From the NCBI GenBank assembly GCA_013287815.1, contig JABDDC010000004.1, positions 16,970 to 80,969 of the forward strand: a stretch of 64,000 nucleotides of DNA. The letters are read 5' to 3'. The DNA is from Chlamydiota bacterium (lineage in GTDB: Bacteria > Chlamydiota > Chlamydiia > Chlamydiales > Parachlamydiaceae). The notes under the pieces are model-generated. The model searched no databases. It worked only from the letters and a program-made list of their open reading frames with translations, and was not told the origin of the DNA. The position numbers and the translations under genes were made by a program. Positions within the stretch are counted from its first letter, which is position 1, and every line of letters begins with the position of its first letter. Shown in pieces: positions 42,397 through 51,773 of the stretch.

Positions 42397-43908
42397 ATGT
42401 TTGCTATTACGCCGGGCACACCAAGTACATCCAGTTCACTTTTACCCAGTAATTTCAGTGTTAGTCCTCCTCTAATTACTGTAAAAGGTGTTAAGCCATT
42501 ACCGGCAATCAATATAGAAGGGTTCCAAAAAGCTCCGGTAAAAAAACCTCGAATTTTTACATTCTCTCCGAAAAACGTGAAGGGTCATTCAAACCCCGCT
42601 GACCCCTTTTCGACAGAACAGTTTATTTCAATTGTCAAACCACAGCAATTTTCGACGCTACCAATGCTAAGGTCTAACGCTATTCAAAAACCAAAGGAAA
42701 GCGCCTTATCATCAAATCTGCCAAAGATAAGTACCCAAATCCAATCAATTTCTTATGCAGCTATTCCATCTAGTTCTATCTCTCTTCCGGATATTCATAC
42801 CCCTTCACAGATTCCGGGTAAAATAACTTATCCAGAAGATCCGTTTTCTCTCGAAATGAATGAAATCGCAAAACGCCATGATGATTTTATGGATATAATT
42901 ACAATGATCGAAGTAATCGTATTTAAAAAGGATGATAACCTTTACACGGATGAGAATTTTGAATCACTTATTTCCTACTGCCAATATCATCAGACGATGG
43001 ACTGGGGTTTTTTACCAAAAGCCTGCACTCAATTTGTTAACAGATACATTGTCAATTCGCTGCAGAAAGATAATTCCGCCCTACAGAATATCGTCAATCG
43101 ATTGAAAGAGATAAAGCTTGACTGTATAAATTTGAGTCACTCTGTTATCACAGATGAGCAATTGGATTTGTTCATGAGCATACCGCTAAATAATGTGATA
43201 TTGAAAAGATGCAATAAGCTTACAGCCCTTTCTGTCCATTCCCTTTATAAAATTAGACATACTTTGAAAAACTTAGTGATAGATTCTTGCGATTGGGTCA
43301 GCAATGATTTCGTTGCCCATCTTAAATATCTAAATAATTTGGAGTATCTCAGCCTCGAAGAATGCAATGGCAAAGAGCTATCTGCTGACGCTTATGAGCA
43401 TCTGGTCGAATTGCCTTTAACAGCGCTTAATTTAAGCTATTGTCTTTGGTTTAAAGATACTGTAATTGAAATCATCAATGAGAATAACCTATCAGCAAGA
43501 CCCCTTTTTAAAAATTTAAAGTGTTTTTATTTGAAAGGTACACTCATAAAAAATAGTCACCTGATTTATTTTCTTACTTTCCTTTTGCAGACACTCGATA
43601 TCAGCTATTGCCCTCATCTGAATGCAAACTGTCTTAATGTACTTAGAAAATATAACTTAGCTAAGCTGTATATATCAAACAATGCATGGTTTCAAGACTT
43701 CAGGACATTCTCAAATGAGGATTTCAGGAATCTTAAAATGTTAGATGCCTCATCAACCTCTATGACAAACGAAGATTTAGGGAAATTATCGTTATTGAGA
43801 TTTCAGAAATTAAAGATTCTCAAATGTTCCAATTTAAGCAAAGGGTGCGTAAAATTATTACAAGGCCATTCAACTCAAACTGTTTACATTGAGCAAGAAA
43901 AACTGTAG
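42397..43908 (+). CDS. Leucine-rich-repeat protein, candidate effector
   Basis: A 503-residue protein with no signal peptide. Residues 1-150 are Ser/Pro-rich and unstructured; 155-240 form a helical domain; 245-490 contain RNI/AMN1-type leucine-rich repeats (LDCINLSHSVITDEQL, LTALNLSYCLWFKDTV, LQTLDISYCPHLNANC). The cysteine at the end of each LxxLxLxxC unit is as in eukaryotic F-box LRR proteins. I see no F-box. AGAAGGAATT precedes the ATG. Such eukaryotic-like LRRs are common among environmental chlamydial effectors; host target unknown. Confidence 0.75.
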   Translation: MFAITPGTPSTSSSLLPSNFSVSPPLITVKGVKPLPAINIEGFQKAPVKKPRIFTFSPKNVKGHSNPADPFSTEQFISIVKPQQFSTLPMLRSNAIQKPKESALSSNLPKISTQIQSISYAAIPSSSISLPDIHTPSQIPGKITYPEDPFSLEMNEIAKRHDDFMDIITMIEVIVFKKDDNLYTDENFESLISYCQYHQTMDWGFLPKACTQFVNRYIVNSLQKDNSALQNIVNRLKEIKLDCINLSHSVITDEQLDLFMSIPLNNVILKRCNKLTALSVHSLYKIRHTLKNLVIDSCDWVSNDFVAHLKYLNNLEYLSLEECNGKELSADAYEHLVELPLTALNLSYCLWFKDTVIEIINENNLSARPLFKNLKCFYLKGTLIKNSHLIYFLTFLLQTLDISYCPHLNANCLNVLRKYNLAKLYISNNAWFQDFRTFSNEDFRNLKMLDASSTSMTNEDLGKLSLLRFQKLKILKCSNLSKGCVKLLQGHSTQTVYIEQEKL

Positions 43909-43929
43909 CTTAAATATTAATCGAGACTT

Positions 43930-44895
43930 ATGCCCATTGAAAGTTTTTTAGATTTTTCAGAACCGGTACTGGATGTACGCAGCCCTTCAGAGTATTTGCA
44001 AGGGCATATTCCGGCTGCCATCTCATTTCCCCTCTTTTCTGATGAAGAACGGGCCGGTGTCGGTACTCTCTATAAAAAAAAAGGGGGGCAAGCAGCCTTA
44101 AAGCTAGGCTTGGACCTGGTTGGACCAAAACTTGCATCATTCGTAGAAAAGGGTGAGAAGCTAGCTTCTCCATCGGGTCACTTTCGTATCTACTGCGCCC
44201 GTGGTGGAATGCGTAGCAGCTCGTTGCACTGGCTTTTGGAAACGGCCGGATTTCGCTGTACACGTCTATCAGGAGGCTATAAGGCCTTTCGCAGATGGAC
44301 ACTCGACCAATTTGAAAAAGAGTATCAGTTGTCCGTTTTGGGTGGATTGACAGGAAGCGGCAAGACAGAAAAGCTTCTGCAGCTGGAGCGGGAAGGGGAG
44401 CAAGTCCTCAATCTGGAAGAGTTTGCCTCTCATCGGGGCAGCAGCTTCGGACACCTGGGATGCGCTGAACAACCATCTTGCGAACACTTTGAGAATCTCA
44501 TTGCCGTTAAACTATCGCAATTTGATCCTGACAAGACCATCTGGATCGAAGATGAAAGCCGGATGATCGGCAAATGCCGCATCCCGCAGGGGTTATGGGG
44601 GCAGATGTCCCTGGGAAAATTGATATGGTTAAGCTGCCCTAAAGAAGAACGGATCGAGCGGCTGAGCCGCCATTATACCCATCATCCAGAGGAAGAAATG
44701 GTCCAGGCTACCCTCAAGCTTGCAAAAAAATTGGGTGCCGTCAAAACCGGTCAGATTATCGAATATATTCAAAATCACCACTTTGAGACTGCCATTTCCA
44801 CCCTATTAGACTATTACGATCAGGCCTATTCCTATTCCTGCCAAAAACGGGAGAAAGGGGTTGGTAGCCAGGAGACAGGAGAAATTCTACCCTGA
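43930..44895 (+). CDS. mnmH: tRNA 2-selenouridine synthase MnmH
   Basis: The 321-residue protein has a rhodanese domain (LDVRSPSEYLQGHIPAA; active cysteine in IYCARGGMRSSS, C89) followed by a P-loop domain (GLTGSGKT). This pairing defines MnmH/SelU, which converts 2-thiouridine at the tRNA wobble base to selenouridine through a geranylated intermediate. SelD, the selenophosphate source, is not in the window. Codons 49-53 contain nine A followed by six G, a slippery run at 44074-44088. Confidence 0.93.
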   Translation: MPIESFLDFSEPVLDVRSPSEYLQGHIPAAISFPLFSDEERAGVGTLYKKKGGQAALKLGLDLVGPKLASFVEKGEKLASPSGHFRIYCARGGMRSSSLHWLLETAGFRCTRLSGGYKAFRRWTLDQFEKEYQLSVLGGLTGSGKTEKLLQLEREGEQVLNLEEFASHRGSSFGHLGCAEQPSCEHFENLIAVKLSQFDPDKTIWIEDESRMIGKCRIPQGLWGQMSLGKLIWLSCPKEERIERLSRHYTHHPEEEMVQATLKLAKKLGAVKTGQIIEYIQNHHFETAISTLLDYYDQAYSYSCQKREKGVGSQETGEILP

Positions 44896-44907
44896 TTCTG
44901 GATTTGC

Positions 44908-45765
44908 TTAAGTTTCTGTTGGGGGAATGATTTTAGGCTGCGCCACTTTATCCGTATCAAACAGCCCCCAATTATTGAGAATGAAATCATAGGTGCCGTT
45001 TTCCTTTATGATTTTTAATCCATCATTGAACTCATCGATTAACTCCTTTCCATCAGGAGTATTTAGCGCTACCAGCCGCAGTCCTTCATCTGTAAGGGGA
45101 GCTGTCACTATTTTGAGCTTGCCGGCATAAAAAGTAGTAGCGTACACGTAAGCTTGCAAAGCAGGAAACAAGACACCGTCAATATTGCTCTTATCCAGAT
45201 CAGATAAAGCATTCAAGATATTGTCGTACAATTTTATTTGTATGGTGGAGTCTTTTTCCAGATCGAGGATGTTTGGGGAATTTGCCTGCACACCTACGAT
45301 CTTTCTGGTGAGTTCATTCCATCCTTTGACCGGAGATCCCGCACGCACAACAAGCACCGATCCCAGTTTGAAATAAACGTCCGAGAATAATAAAGTTGCC
45401 TGGTTGATCGGCGATGGCTGTAAAGAGGTGAGTATCCCGTCATATTCATGATCATATAATCCTGCTAAAAGATCGCCACCTGAATTTGTTTGAATAAGAC
45501 TGATTCTTTTTTTCTCTATCATGCCCACCTCTGAAAGCAATACTCGTGAAAAAGCAGAGATATTCCTCCCCTTTTCCATCAGATTGATTTGTCCCCAGTC
45601 GGGATCAAAGGCGATTTTATAAGGATGAACGATCATCCCTTCATGGAAACAAGCTTTAATCAATAATAAAAAAACAATAATAATAATAAATAAGGAGAAC
45701 CATCGTCTTTTTTTATGTGTATCAAACAGGCGCTTAACGAGATCGGGGAATGAACGCAGAGCCAT
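44908..45765 (-). CDS. Family 3 solute-binding protein
   Basis: A 285-residue protein with an N-terminal membrane helix (about 20-40, RRWFSLFIIIIVFLLLIKAC, where the cysteine could be a lipobox site) and a type 3 periplasmic binding fold: YKIAFDPDWGQ, GLYDHEYDGILTSLQPS, VVRAGSPVKGWNEL, VGVQANSP. Such proteins bind amino acids for ABC importers, but no permease or ATPase lies nearby. AAAAAGGAG precedes the ATG. Convergent with mnmH. Confidence 0.8.
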   Translation of the reverse strand: MALRSFPDLVKRLFDTHKKRRWFSLFIIIIVFLLLIKACFHEGMIVHPYKIAFDPDWGQINLMEKGRNISAFSRVLLSEVGMIEKKRISLIQTNSGGDLLAGLYDHEYDGILTSLQPSPINQATLLFSDVYFKLGSVLVVRAGSPVKGWNELTRKIVGVQANSPNILDLEKDSTIQIKLYDNILNALSDLDKSNIDGVLFPALQAYVYATTFYAGKLKIVTAPLTDEGLRLVALNTPDGKELIDEFNDGLKIIKENGTYDFILNNWGLFDTDKVAQPKIIPPTET

Positions 45766-45884
45766 AGTACTCCTTTTTAGTTATTAGGCATAACATATTT
45801 TATCTATAAAAAAAATACGTTTTTTTAAAATGCTGTGTATGCTAGGTTTACGAAAAAGAGGAAAAAACTAACTTTTGGTTTGCT

Positions 45885-47228
45885 ATGACGCTTTTATCAA
45901 TTAATAAAAATCAAAGAAAATCGCCTAAAATAATTGGCAAATCAAGCGGGATTCTCGATAAAAAACTCGTTGCCAGCATTATTTTAGGAGGAGGAGAAGG
46001 AACAAGGCTTTATCCTTTGACATTGACCCGCTGCAAACCCGCAGTTAATTTTGGTGGCAAATATCGTCTTATTGATGTGCCTATTTCTAATTCAATCCAT
46101 GCAGAATGCCATAAAATTTTTGTCCTAACCCAATTTCTTTCGTCCTCTCTGCATAAACATATCTTCCAAACCTATATGCAAGGAGGAAAAGTTTCAGGGC
46201 TCATTGAGATTTTAACTGCCGAGCAGCGCCCGATGAACAAGACATGGTATCAGGGGACCGCTGACGCTGTGCGGCAAAATATCGACTATCTGCTTGAAAG
46301 TCCTGTGGAATATTTCCTCATCCTGTCCGGCGATCAGCTTTACAATATCAACTTTCAGGAAATGATCAATTTCGCCATAGAAAAAGACGTGGACGTCGTC
46401 GTGGCTGCATTGCCTGTCAGCAGCAAAGAAGCCCCGCGAATGGGCATTCTTAAAGCAGACCAGGATTGCAATATCACCGACTTCTACGAAAAACCGCAAG
46501 ATAAAGTGACGCTGCAGAAATTCCGCAGCCCTCCTGAAGTTCTCTCCGGTGAAAATATCGCCGGTAAACGCTATTACTTAGGCTCTATGGGCATCTATTT
46601 ATTTAAGCGAAAAGCCCTTGTGGAATTATTACAGGCTGATACTCGGGCAGACTTTGGAAAGCATCTTATTCCTACCAAAGTGCAGCAAGGTAGTATCGCC
46701 GCCTATCTCTACGATGGGTATTGGGAAGATATCGGCACGATTGAAGCGTTTTATCAGGCTAATATGGCATTGACCAATCCGGAACCCCTCTTTAGCATTC
46801 ATAACGAACAGAGACCTATCTTTACTAGCCGCTACGACCTTCCTCCGGCTAAGTTTTCCGATACTATCATCCGACAAACTATCCTGTGCGAAGGGGCCTT
46901 GATCGAGGCCGATGAAATTTCTAAAAGCATCATTGGCCCGCGCTCCGTTATCCACAAAGGAACGGTTATCAAAGATTCTTATGTGATGGGGAATGATTAT
47001 TACACTTCTACTATTAGTGATGTCGTCCGCCTCCCACGCCACCCACAAATTGGTGAAAATAGTGTCATAAAAAAAGCGATCATCGATAAAAACGTCTATA
47101 TAGGCAAAGGGGTACAGCTTATCAATAGGCAGAATCTGGTCAATCACGATAATGAAAATATCTACGTCCGTGACGGCATCATCATCGTTCCACGGGGAGC
47201 AACTTTGCCCGATGGATTTATTTTTTAG
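45885..47228 (+). CDS. glgC: Glucose-1-phosphate adenylyltransferase
   Basis: The 447-residue protein carries GGGEGTRLYPLTLTRCKPAV, KYRLIDVPISN, GTADAVRQNIDYL and the C-terminal left-handed beta-helix (IGPRSVIHKGTVIKDSYVMG), all typical of ADP-glucose pyrophosphorylase. It makes ADP-glucose for glycogen synthesis. The next gene, ten bases on, is the phosphoesterase found beside glgC in Chlamydia. Confidence 0.96.
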   Translation: MTLLSINKNQRKSPKIIGKSSGILDKKLVASIILGGGEGTRLYPLTLTRCKPAVNFGGKYRLIDVPISNSIHAECHKIFVLTQFLSSSLHKHIFQTYMQGGKVSGLIEILTAEQRPMNKTWYQGTADAVRQNIDYLLESPVEYFLILSGDQLYNINFQEMINFAIEKDVDVVVAALPVSSKEAPRMGILKADQDCNITDFYEKPQDKVTLQKFRSPPEVLSGENIAGKRYYLGSMGIYLFKRKALVELLQADTRADFGKHLIPTKVQQGSIAAYLYDGYWEDIGTIEAFYQANMALTNPEPLFSIHNEQRPIFTSRYDLPPAKFSDTIIRQTILCEGALIEADEISKSIIGPRSVIHKGTVIKDSYVMGNDYYTSTISDVVRLPRHPQIGENSVIKKAIIDKNVYIGKGVQLINRQNLVNHDNENIYVRDGIIIVPRGATLPDGFIF

Positions 47229-47237
47229 GAAAGCCTC

Positions 47238-47987
47238 ATGTCCATCTGGGCGATAGCCGATCTTCACCTCTCCTTCGGCGTTCCCAATAAAGAAATGACC
47301 GTGTTTGGCGAACAGTGGGAAGGCTACACCGCAAAGGTCGAGAAGTCGTGGCGCGAAATGGTGGTACCTACAGATCTGGTCCTTATCCCCGGTGACATCT
47401 CCTGGGCCATGACGATTGAAGAGGCTAAGCCTGATCTCGACTGGATCGGAAATTTACCCGGAACTAAGCTGCTTATGCGCGGCAACCACGACTACTGGTG
47501 GGGATCTCTTAGTAAAATCAAGACCATCTTACCTCCTTCATGCCAACTGCTGCAAAATAATAGTTTCACCTGGGAAGGGGTAGGCATCGCCGGTACGCGT
47601 CTTTGGGATGTCCCGGGGCTCAATTTTAAAGGTGTGATCGACTACAAAGAAAACAAGCGGTCTAAAAAACTGACAGAAGAGAGCAATCCAGCCGAAATGG
47701 AAAAAATCTTTGAAAGGGAGCTGGGGCGCTTGGAAATGAGCTTGAAAGCCATCTCTCCCTATACCAAGCAGCGCATGGCCATGACCCACTACCCGCCCAT
47801 CGGACCTGACATGCAAGACACTCCCGTTACCCGACTTTTGGAAAAGTATGGCGTCCAAACCTGCGTCTTCGGCCACATGCATAACGTCAAACCCGATATA
47901 CCGCTCTTCGGCAAGTACAACGGCATCGACTACATCCTCGTCGCCTGCGACTACAAATCCAAATTCAAACCCATCCAAATTGCATAA
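47238..47987 (+). CDS. Metallophosphoesterase
   Basis: A 249-residue calcineurin-like phosphoesterase: AIADLHLSFG (D-x-H), PGDISW, LLMRGNHDYWW (GNHD), MAMTHYPP and CVFGHMHNVK. These supply the two-metal site. TAGGAAA precedes the ATG. Downstream of glgC as in Chlamydia. Substrate unknown; a link to glycogen metabolism is suggested only by position. Confidence 0.92.
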   Translation: MSIWAIADLHLSFGVPNKEMTVFGEQWEGYTAKVEKSWREMVVPTDLVLIPGDISWAMTIEEAKPDLDWIGNLPGTKLLMRGNHDYWWGSLSKIKTILPPSCQLLQNNSFTWEGVGIAGTRLWDVPGLNFKGVIDYKENKRSKKLTEESNPAEMEKIFERELGRLEMSLKAISPYTKQRMAMTHYPPIGPDMQDTPVTRLLEKYGVQTCVFGHMHNVKPDIPLFGKYNGIDYILVACDYKSKFKPIQIA

Positions 47988-48043
47988 ACCCAATTCGTAC
48001 CCGTACCCGAAAAGCCGCGCATTTTTCAACGCAAAGATACAAA

Positions 48044-48091
48044 GAACCAAAATCTTGCGTCTGGCACCCCCTTCCAATCGCCGTTTCTAGG
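48044..48091. repeat. Half copy of the 28.8 kb palindrome
   Basis: This 48-base stretch (GAACCAAAATCTTGCGTCTG onward to the TTTCTAGG end) matches the reverse complement of the left arm of the 28801-28969 element with a single difference. It lies after the phosphoesterase gene, unpaired. Confidence 0.85.
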
Positions 48092-48177
48092 ATGAAGAGA
48101 GGTCTCTTAAACCGCTGCCGCAGCTGTTATTCTATTTCCCGCATACCAGAGCTAAAAGCCGTCGGTTTTTAAAAGTA

Positions 48178-48221
48178 AAAGGATGAAGGACCAAGGTTTT
48201 ATCCTTCATCCTTCATCCTTT
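48178..48221 (-). terminator. Rho-independent terminator of nrdJ
   Basis: Perfect 13-base arms AAAGGATGAAGGA (48178-48190) and TCCTTCATCCTTT (48209-48221) with an 18-base loop, placed just past the nrdJ stop and, on the minus strand, followed by a T-rich tail (TTTTACTTTT). Uses the GGATGAAGG-type repeat seen also at 5.6 and 59.2 kb. Confidence 0.75.
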
Positions 48222-48227
48222 CACCTT

Positions 48228-50240
48228 TTATCTTATCGGGCACGCGCCCATGGCACAGGCTTCGGCGTGATCGTCGTCGCGGATATGGATACCCGAGTAG
48301 TCGATCTCTTTGAGGTTGGCGCTATAGGCATCGAAGACTTCTTTGGTGACAACCTCTTGCGGCAGATAGGCGTAGCCGAGGTCTTCCGCGTTTTTGGTTG
48401 GGTCGTTACGGTAGAGGAATGATACACCAACGTAGCTGTCCCAGTTTTTGAGGAGCCAGTCGATGATGGCCGGCACTTCTGATGGATCATAGGAAACCGT
48501 GTTGGAAACGTTTTGTTCGCACCAGGTGGTTTGGAGGAGGGCGTAGAGATCGAGCTGGGAAACAGCTGAATCGGTATTGACCTCGACTTCTTCTACCTTG
48601 CCGTTCTTTCTGGTAACGTTCATTCTGGTGAAGGGGACGTTTTCGAATTTGACAGGAAATTTCACCAGGACAGACTCCGGCTCATAAGGCTTTTCGACGA
48701 CGCTGTAGCCGGCGGCGCGGAATTTACCAACAAGCGGATCATGCTTGGAGTAGGTGATGTTATTGAAAATAAATTTACCCAATGGCATATGGATCCCTTC
48801 CGGTACTTCACCCCAGTTTTCGGTTCCCATGATCTTGCTGATGGTACCGCTGGGCTTGATGCAGGTAACGTTCTTGGGCAATGGCGAGTTAAGCTCATTG
48901 GCCATGCTGTAAGCTGCACTGACAGTGATATTGCGCATTCTCTTATAATCATAGGCTGTGAGGTCGGGACGGGCCCTGACGCCGGTTAATCCGACGCCGC
49001 ACAGGTGTAGGAAGTCGTTATTGAGGTGCCACGCTTCCTGGAGGATCTCGTCTCTCAGATTGACCATAGTTTGACGGTAGTTCATTCTACCGGCTAGGTA
49101 AAGGGCTCTTTCCAGGCCTACTTTATCCCCTTTAAAGGCTAGGACATTGACTTCAGTCAGGTTGCAGAAGCTCTTATTACCGAGGAGGATTTCGACGCAA
49201 GGGTTGCATCCCTTAAACCAGGGGGCTCTTCTTTCTGCTTCGGCAGCGTTGATGATGCCCGGCTCGGATCCGCCCGAATCGATCATCAGTTGGAACACTT
49301 TTTCCAATTCTTGCCTGCTTGGCTTAGCGCGGAAGAGGAGGCTGTTGTTGGATTGCTGACGGTGGGCGTTGCCTTTAAGCCACCATTCTTTCTTGGCGAG
49401 GGAAAAGTCTTCCCATTCCGGCTGACCATATTCGAAGAGGGCGATCTGGGCAGAGCGGCGGCTGGAGAGGATAGTTCCAAGCCAGTTGACGATGTCCAAA
49501 ATATCAATCCTGGTGAGTAGCTGGTCGGCACGGTCGGACAGGATTTTAGCGATCGCTTTGAATGCTTTGGCGATCTGTTCGTCGCCTGAGGAGATCCAGC
49601 CGTATCCTTTAAGACGTGTGCCGGCAGGACGGATTTCAGAGAAGTCGAGCACCAGTGTTTTAGCAGGGAATTTACCGGCTACCAGTTTCCCGACGGCCTT
49701 AGCCCAAGCGATGGCTGAGTCACCCACTTTAATGGTCCAAGTCTGTGTTTCGGGATCGTACGATTCGACGTTATTTTGGATGCCCCCTTTGCCCGTCTTG
49801 TTGGAGCGGAGGACGCGGATTTCATGGAGAGGTTTTCTAAATCCGTTGAGGGTACCGGTGATAGGTCTGAATCCGACGCCACATCCTTGGAGGAGAAGCC
49901 AGAGGACGTCAACGACATCGTAGACTGTTTCGACATGAGTATAAGAGCAGTTAAACATGCTCGATTCACGGGTACGGCTAAGCTCAGTGCCACCCAGCCA
50001 TAGGGTGCGACCGGCCGGAGCAATTTGGCGGTTGAGGATCAGTGTTCTTACTTCTTCGAGTTCATCTTCCTGAATTTCATTGAGTCTTCGCCCTAAAGCA
50101 CGCTCCCATAACCACCGTTGGTGAGAAATTACGCGGTCAACGACTTGATCCCAAGATTCTAATTGGGTGTCGCCTTCTCTAATAGGACGGTGGTAAGTAC
50201 GCAAAGCTGTAGCCATTGCTCGCGCTGTGGGTCTGATCAT
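48228..50240 (-). CDS. nrdJ: Adenosylcobalamin-dependent ribonucleotide reductase (class II)
   Basis: A 670-residue enzyme. MFNCSYTHVE (first redox cysteine), NPCVEILLGNKSFCNLTEVN (C-x-E radical site and second redox cysteine) and the C-terminal shuttle pair EACAMGACPIR match monomeric ribonucleoside-triphosphate reductase rather than NrdA. It reduces ribonucleotides using coenzyme B12, without a separate radical subunit. GAGGAGA precedes the ATG and two NrdR boxes lie upstream. Known Chlamydia use class I NrdAB, so this is an accessory-type trait. Confidence 0.9.
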   Translation of the reverse strand: MIRPTARAMATALRTYHRPIREGDTQLESWDQVVDRVISHQRWLWERALGRRLNEIQEDELEEVRTLILNRQIAPAGRTLWLGGTELSRTRESSMFNCSYTHVETVYDVVDVLWLLLQGCGVGFRPITGTLNGFRKPLHEIRVLRSNKTGKGGIQNNVESYDPETQTWTIKVGDSAIAWAKAVGKLVAGKFPAKTLVLDFSEIRPAGTRLKGYGWISSGDEQIAKAFKAIAKILSDRADQLLTRIDILDIVNWLGTILSSRRSAQIALFEYGQPEWEDFSLAKKEWWLKGNAHRQQSNNSLLFRAKPSRQELEKVFQLMIDSGGSEPGIINAAEAERRAPWFKGCNPCVEILLGNKSFCNLTEVNVLAFKGDKVGLERALYLAGRMNYRQTMVNLRDEILQEAWHLNNDFLHLCGVGLTGVRARPDLTAYDYKRMRNITVSAAYSMANELNSPLPKNVTCIKPSGTISKIMGTENWGEVPEGIHMPLGKFIFNNITYSKHDPLVGKFRAAGYSVVEKPYEPESVLVKFPVKFENVPFTRMNVTRKNGKVEEVEVNTDSAVSQLDLYALLQTTWCEQNVSNTVSYDPSEVPAIIDWLLKNWDSYVGVSFLYRNDPTKNAEDLGYAYLPQEVVTKEVFDAYSANLKEIDYSGIHIRDDDHAEACAMGACPIR

Positions 50241-50280
50241 GAATTTAGTCTCCTCTAAGGATGGTTATATTAGTTAAAAT

Positions 50281-50324
50281 ACAATATATTGTGGTTTGGC
50301 GATCGACAAATTACAATATGTTGT
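50281..50324 (-). promoter_or_regulatory. Pair of NrdR boxes upstream of nrdJ
   Basis: ACAATATATTGT at 50281 and ACAATATGTTGT at 50313 start 32 bases apart, about three helical turns, and lie 41-84 bases from the nrdJ start. Sequence (palindromic AC-AATATATT-GT core), spacing and neighbour all match the known paired boxes of NrdR, the ATP/dATP-sensing repressor of ribonucleotide reductase genes. Confidence 0.8.
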
Positions 50325-50491
50325 AGGAAAGCCTTTGGTATCTAATTTTTGTCCATTAAAGTCAAGATCATTGATTATTTTATCTACGTCTAAAGGCTGT
50401 ATTTAAGATATTGATTTTAAATCATTTCTGTAAAAAAATTACGATTTCGCTAATTCTTTATAATCAATGATTTGAAGTTGGAAAAATACTT

Positions 50492-51502
50492 TCAATTTTT
50501 CACTTTTGGGCCGGCTTGGATCTCAAAAATATTAAAAAGGTCGTCTAAATCGTCGTTGGTTCGTTCAAATGCTTTCTCTAAAGGTATGTGGGTGCGTTTT
50601 TGTAAAATTGCATCGATCGCTTTTTCTTCATCTTCCTCATCCAGGCGGTGACAGTAATCGGCGCAGATGTGCAATATATCCTGAAAATCTTCTTCGGTAC
50701 GGATGAGGGGCGCTGTTTCCCTGATCAGGTTTTTAAAGGCGTGGCTCTCGGCCGTTTCAGCTAAAAATGCCATCAGTTCGATGTTAAATTCGATGTCTTT
50801 TTCGTCAAGGTTGTTTTCAATAATCTCCGACGATATCTTGTGAGCAACTTTTAAGTTGGAGTGGCCAAGGAAGCGGGCACGCAAAAGTTCAAACCATTTG
50901 TTGCCGCTCAGGAAAGGTGAAAAGTCATCCAGAAGGTCGTGTACATAGGAATCATTGTCTTCATCAATCTGGTCGGAGATGAAGTCGTAAATGAAGCTTT
51001 CCAGATCATGAGCGCAATAGGTGGAAATCAGTCTGAACGCCTCTTTGGCCTCGATTCCTTCGTCGATATTTTCTTTCAAGACCATGATAAAGTTATTCAA
51101 TGCATCAGGCAAGTCGGTTGTATTGGGCAGCTCGCCCTGGTCGTAAAGGTAGATTTGGTAGTCGAGATCGTTGCACAGGATAGAAAGGGAAGGTTTTTCT
51201 GGAAGGAGCCGACGCCACAATTCGAACACTAATAGGTAAATCTGATCTTCCTGATCGGTTTTGAGCTCTAAATCGCTGGTGAGCAAGTCCGTCAGATCTT
51301 CCGGTGAATCACTTTCATCGGCATAAGCCAGGAAGCTGGTTTTATCGAGAGTGATGGAAAACTTCAATAAACGTTCAAAAAGAATGGGTGTCGGAAGCAA
51401 TCGGTAGTCTTCGATCTGCCATGGCTCTACCGTCATGGTCGGGTCTGTCAACCAGTTCATCCGTAATAAATTATATAGGGCCCTTCTTTCTATGGATTCC
51501 AT
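50492..51502 (-). CDS. Acidic helical protein of unknown function
   Basis: A 336-residue soluble, strongly acidic, mostly helical protein without signal peptide or recognised motif. Repeating helix pairs (for example DLESFIYDFISDQIDEDNDS, AHKISSEIIENNLDEKDIEF) suggest an alpha-solenoid. I do not recognise the family. It stands alone between nrdJ and an empty stretch. Confidence 0.65.
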   Translation of the reverse strand: MESIERRALYNLLRMNWLTDPTMTVEPWQIEDYRLLPTPILFERLLKFSITLDKTSFLAYADESDSPEDLTDLLTSDLELKTDQEDQIYLLVFELWRRLLPEKPSLSILCNDLDYQIYLYDQGELPNTTDLPDALNNFIMVLKENIDEGIEAKEAFRLISTYCAHDLESFIYDFISDQIDEDNDSYVHDLLDDFSPFLSGNKWFELLRARFLGHSNLKVAHKISSEIIENNLDEKDIEFNIELMAFLAETAESHAFKNLIRETAPLIRTEEDFQDILHICADYCHRLDEEDEEKAIDAILQKRTHIPLEKAFERTNDDLDDLFNIFEIQAGPKVKN

Positions 51503-51773
51503 AATAAAAACATTTTTTTGTTATAGGGTGAATTTTAGTGGCGAAGTTGCATAAATAACAGAATGCTTGTATCACTTTTATCTACTTTTATTTTACATCA
51601 TCCAAGATTAAATGTCCAAAGGGAAATTTGATAGCCACGGCTACTCTGTGTCTGGGCCCGGAGGGCTCTATAGTTTATATTTTCCCTCACTCGGTAGGTA
51701 GTTAAAGTCACCTAGAGAAAACATATACCTTTTGCACACCGATCTGCACGTCTGATCCCTTTCATTCAAGACA

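Noticed and set aside
47538..48077. Minus-strand frame opposite the phosphoesterase gene
   Set aside because: It is antisense to a clearly identified gene and its start lies in a dispersed repeat.
50241..50491. Cobalamin riboswitch expected upstream of nrdJ
   Set aside because: No B12-box-like conserved sequence or suitable pairing was visible; the stretch holds the NrdR boxes and AT-rich DNA.
51503..51773. Possible RNA gene in the gap after the acidic protein gene
   Set aside because: No tRNA cloverleaf, strong hairpin or known RNA motif could be made out.
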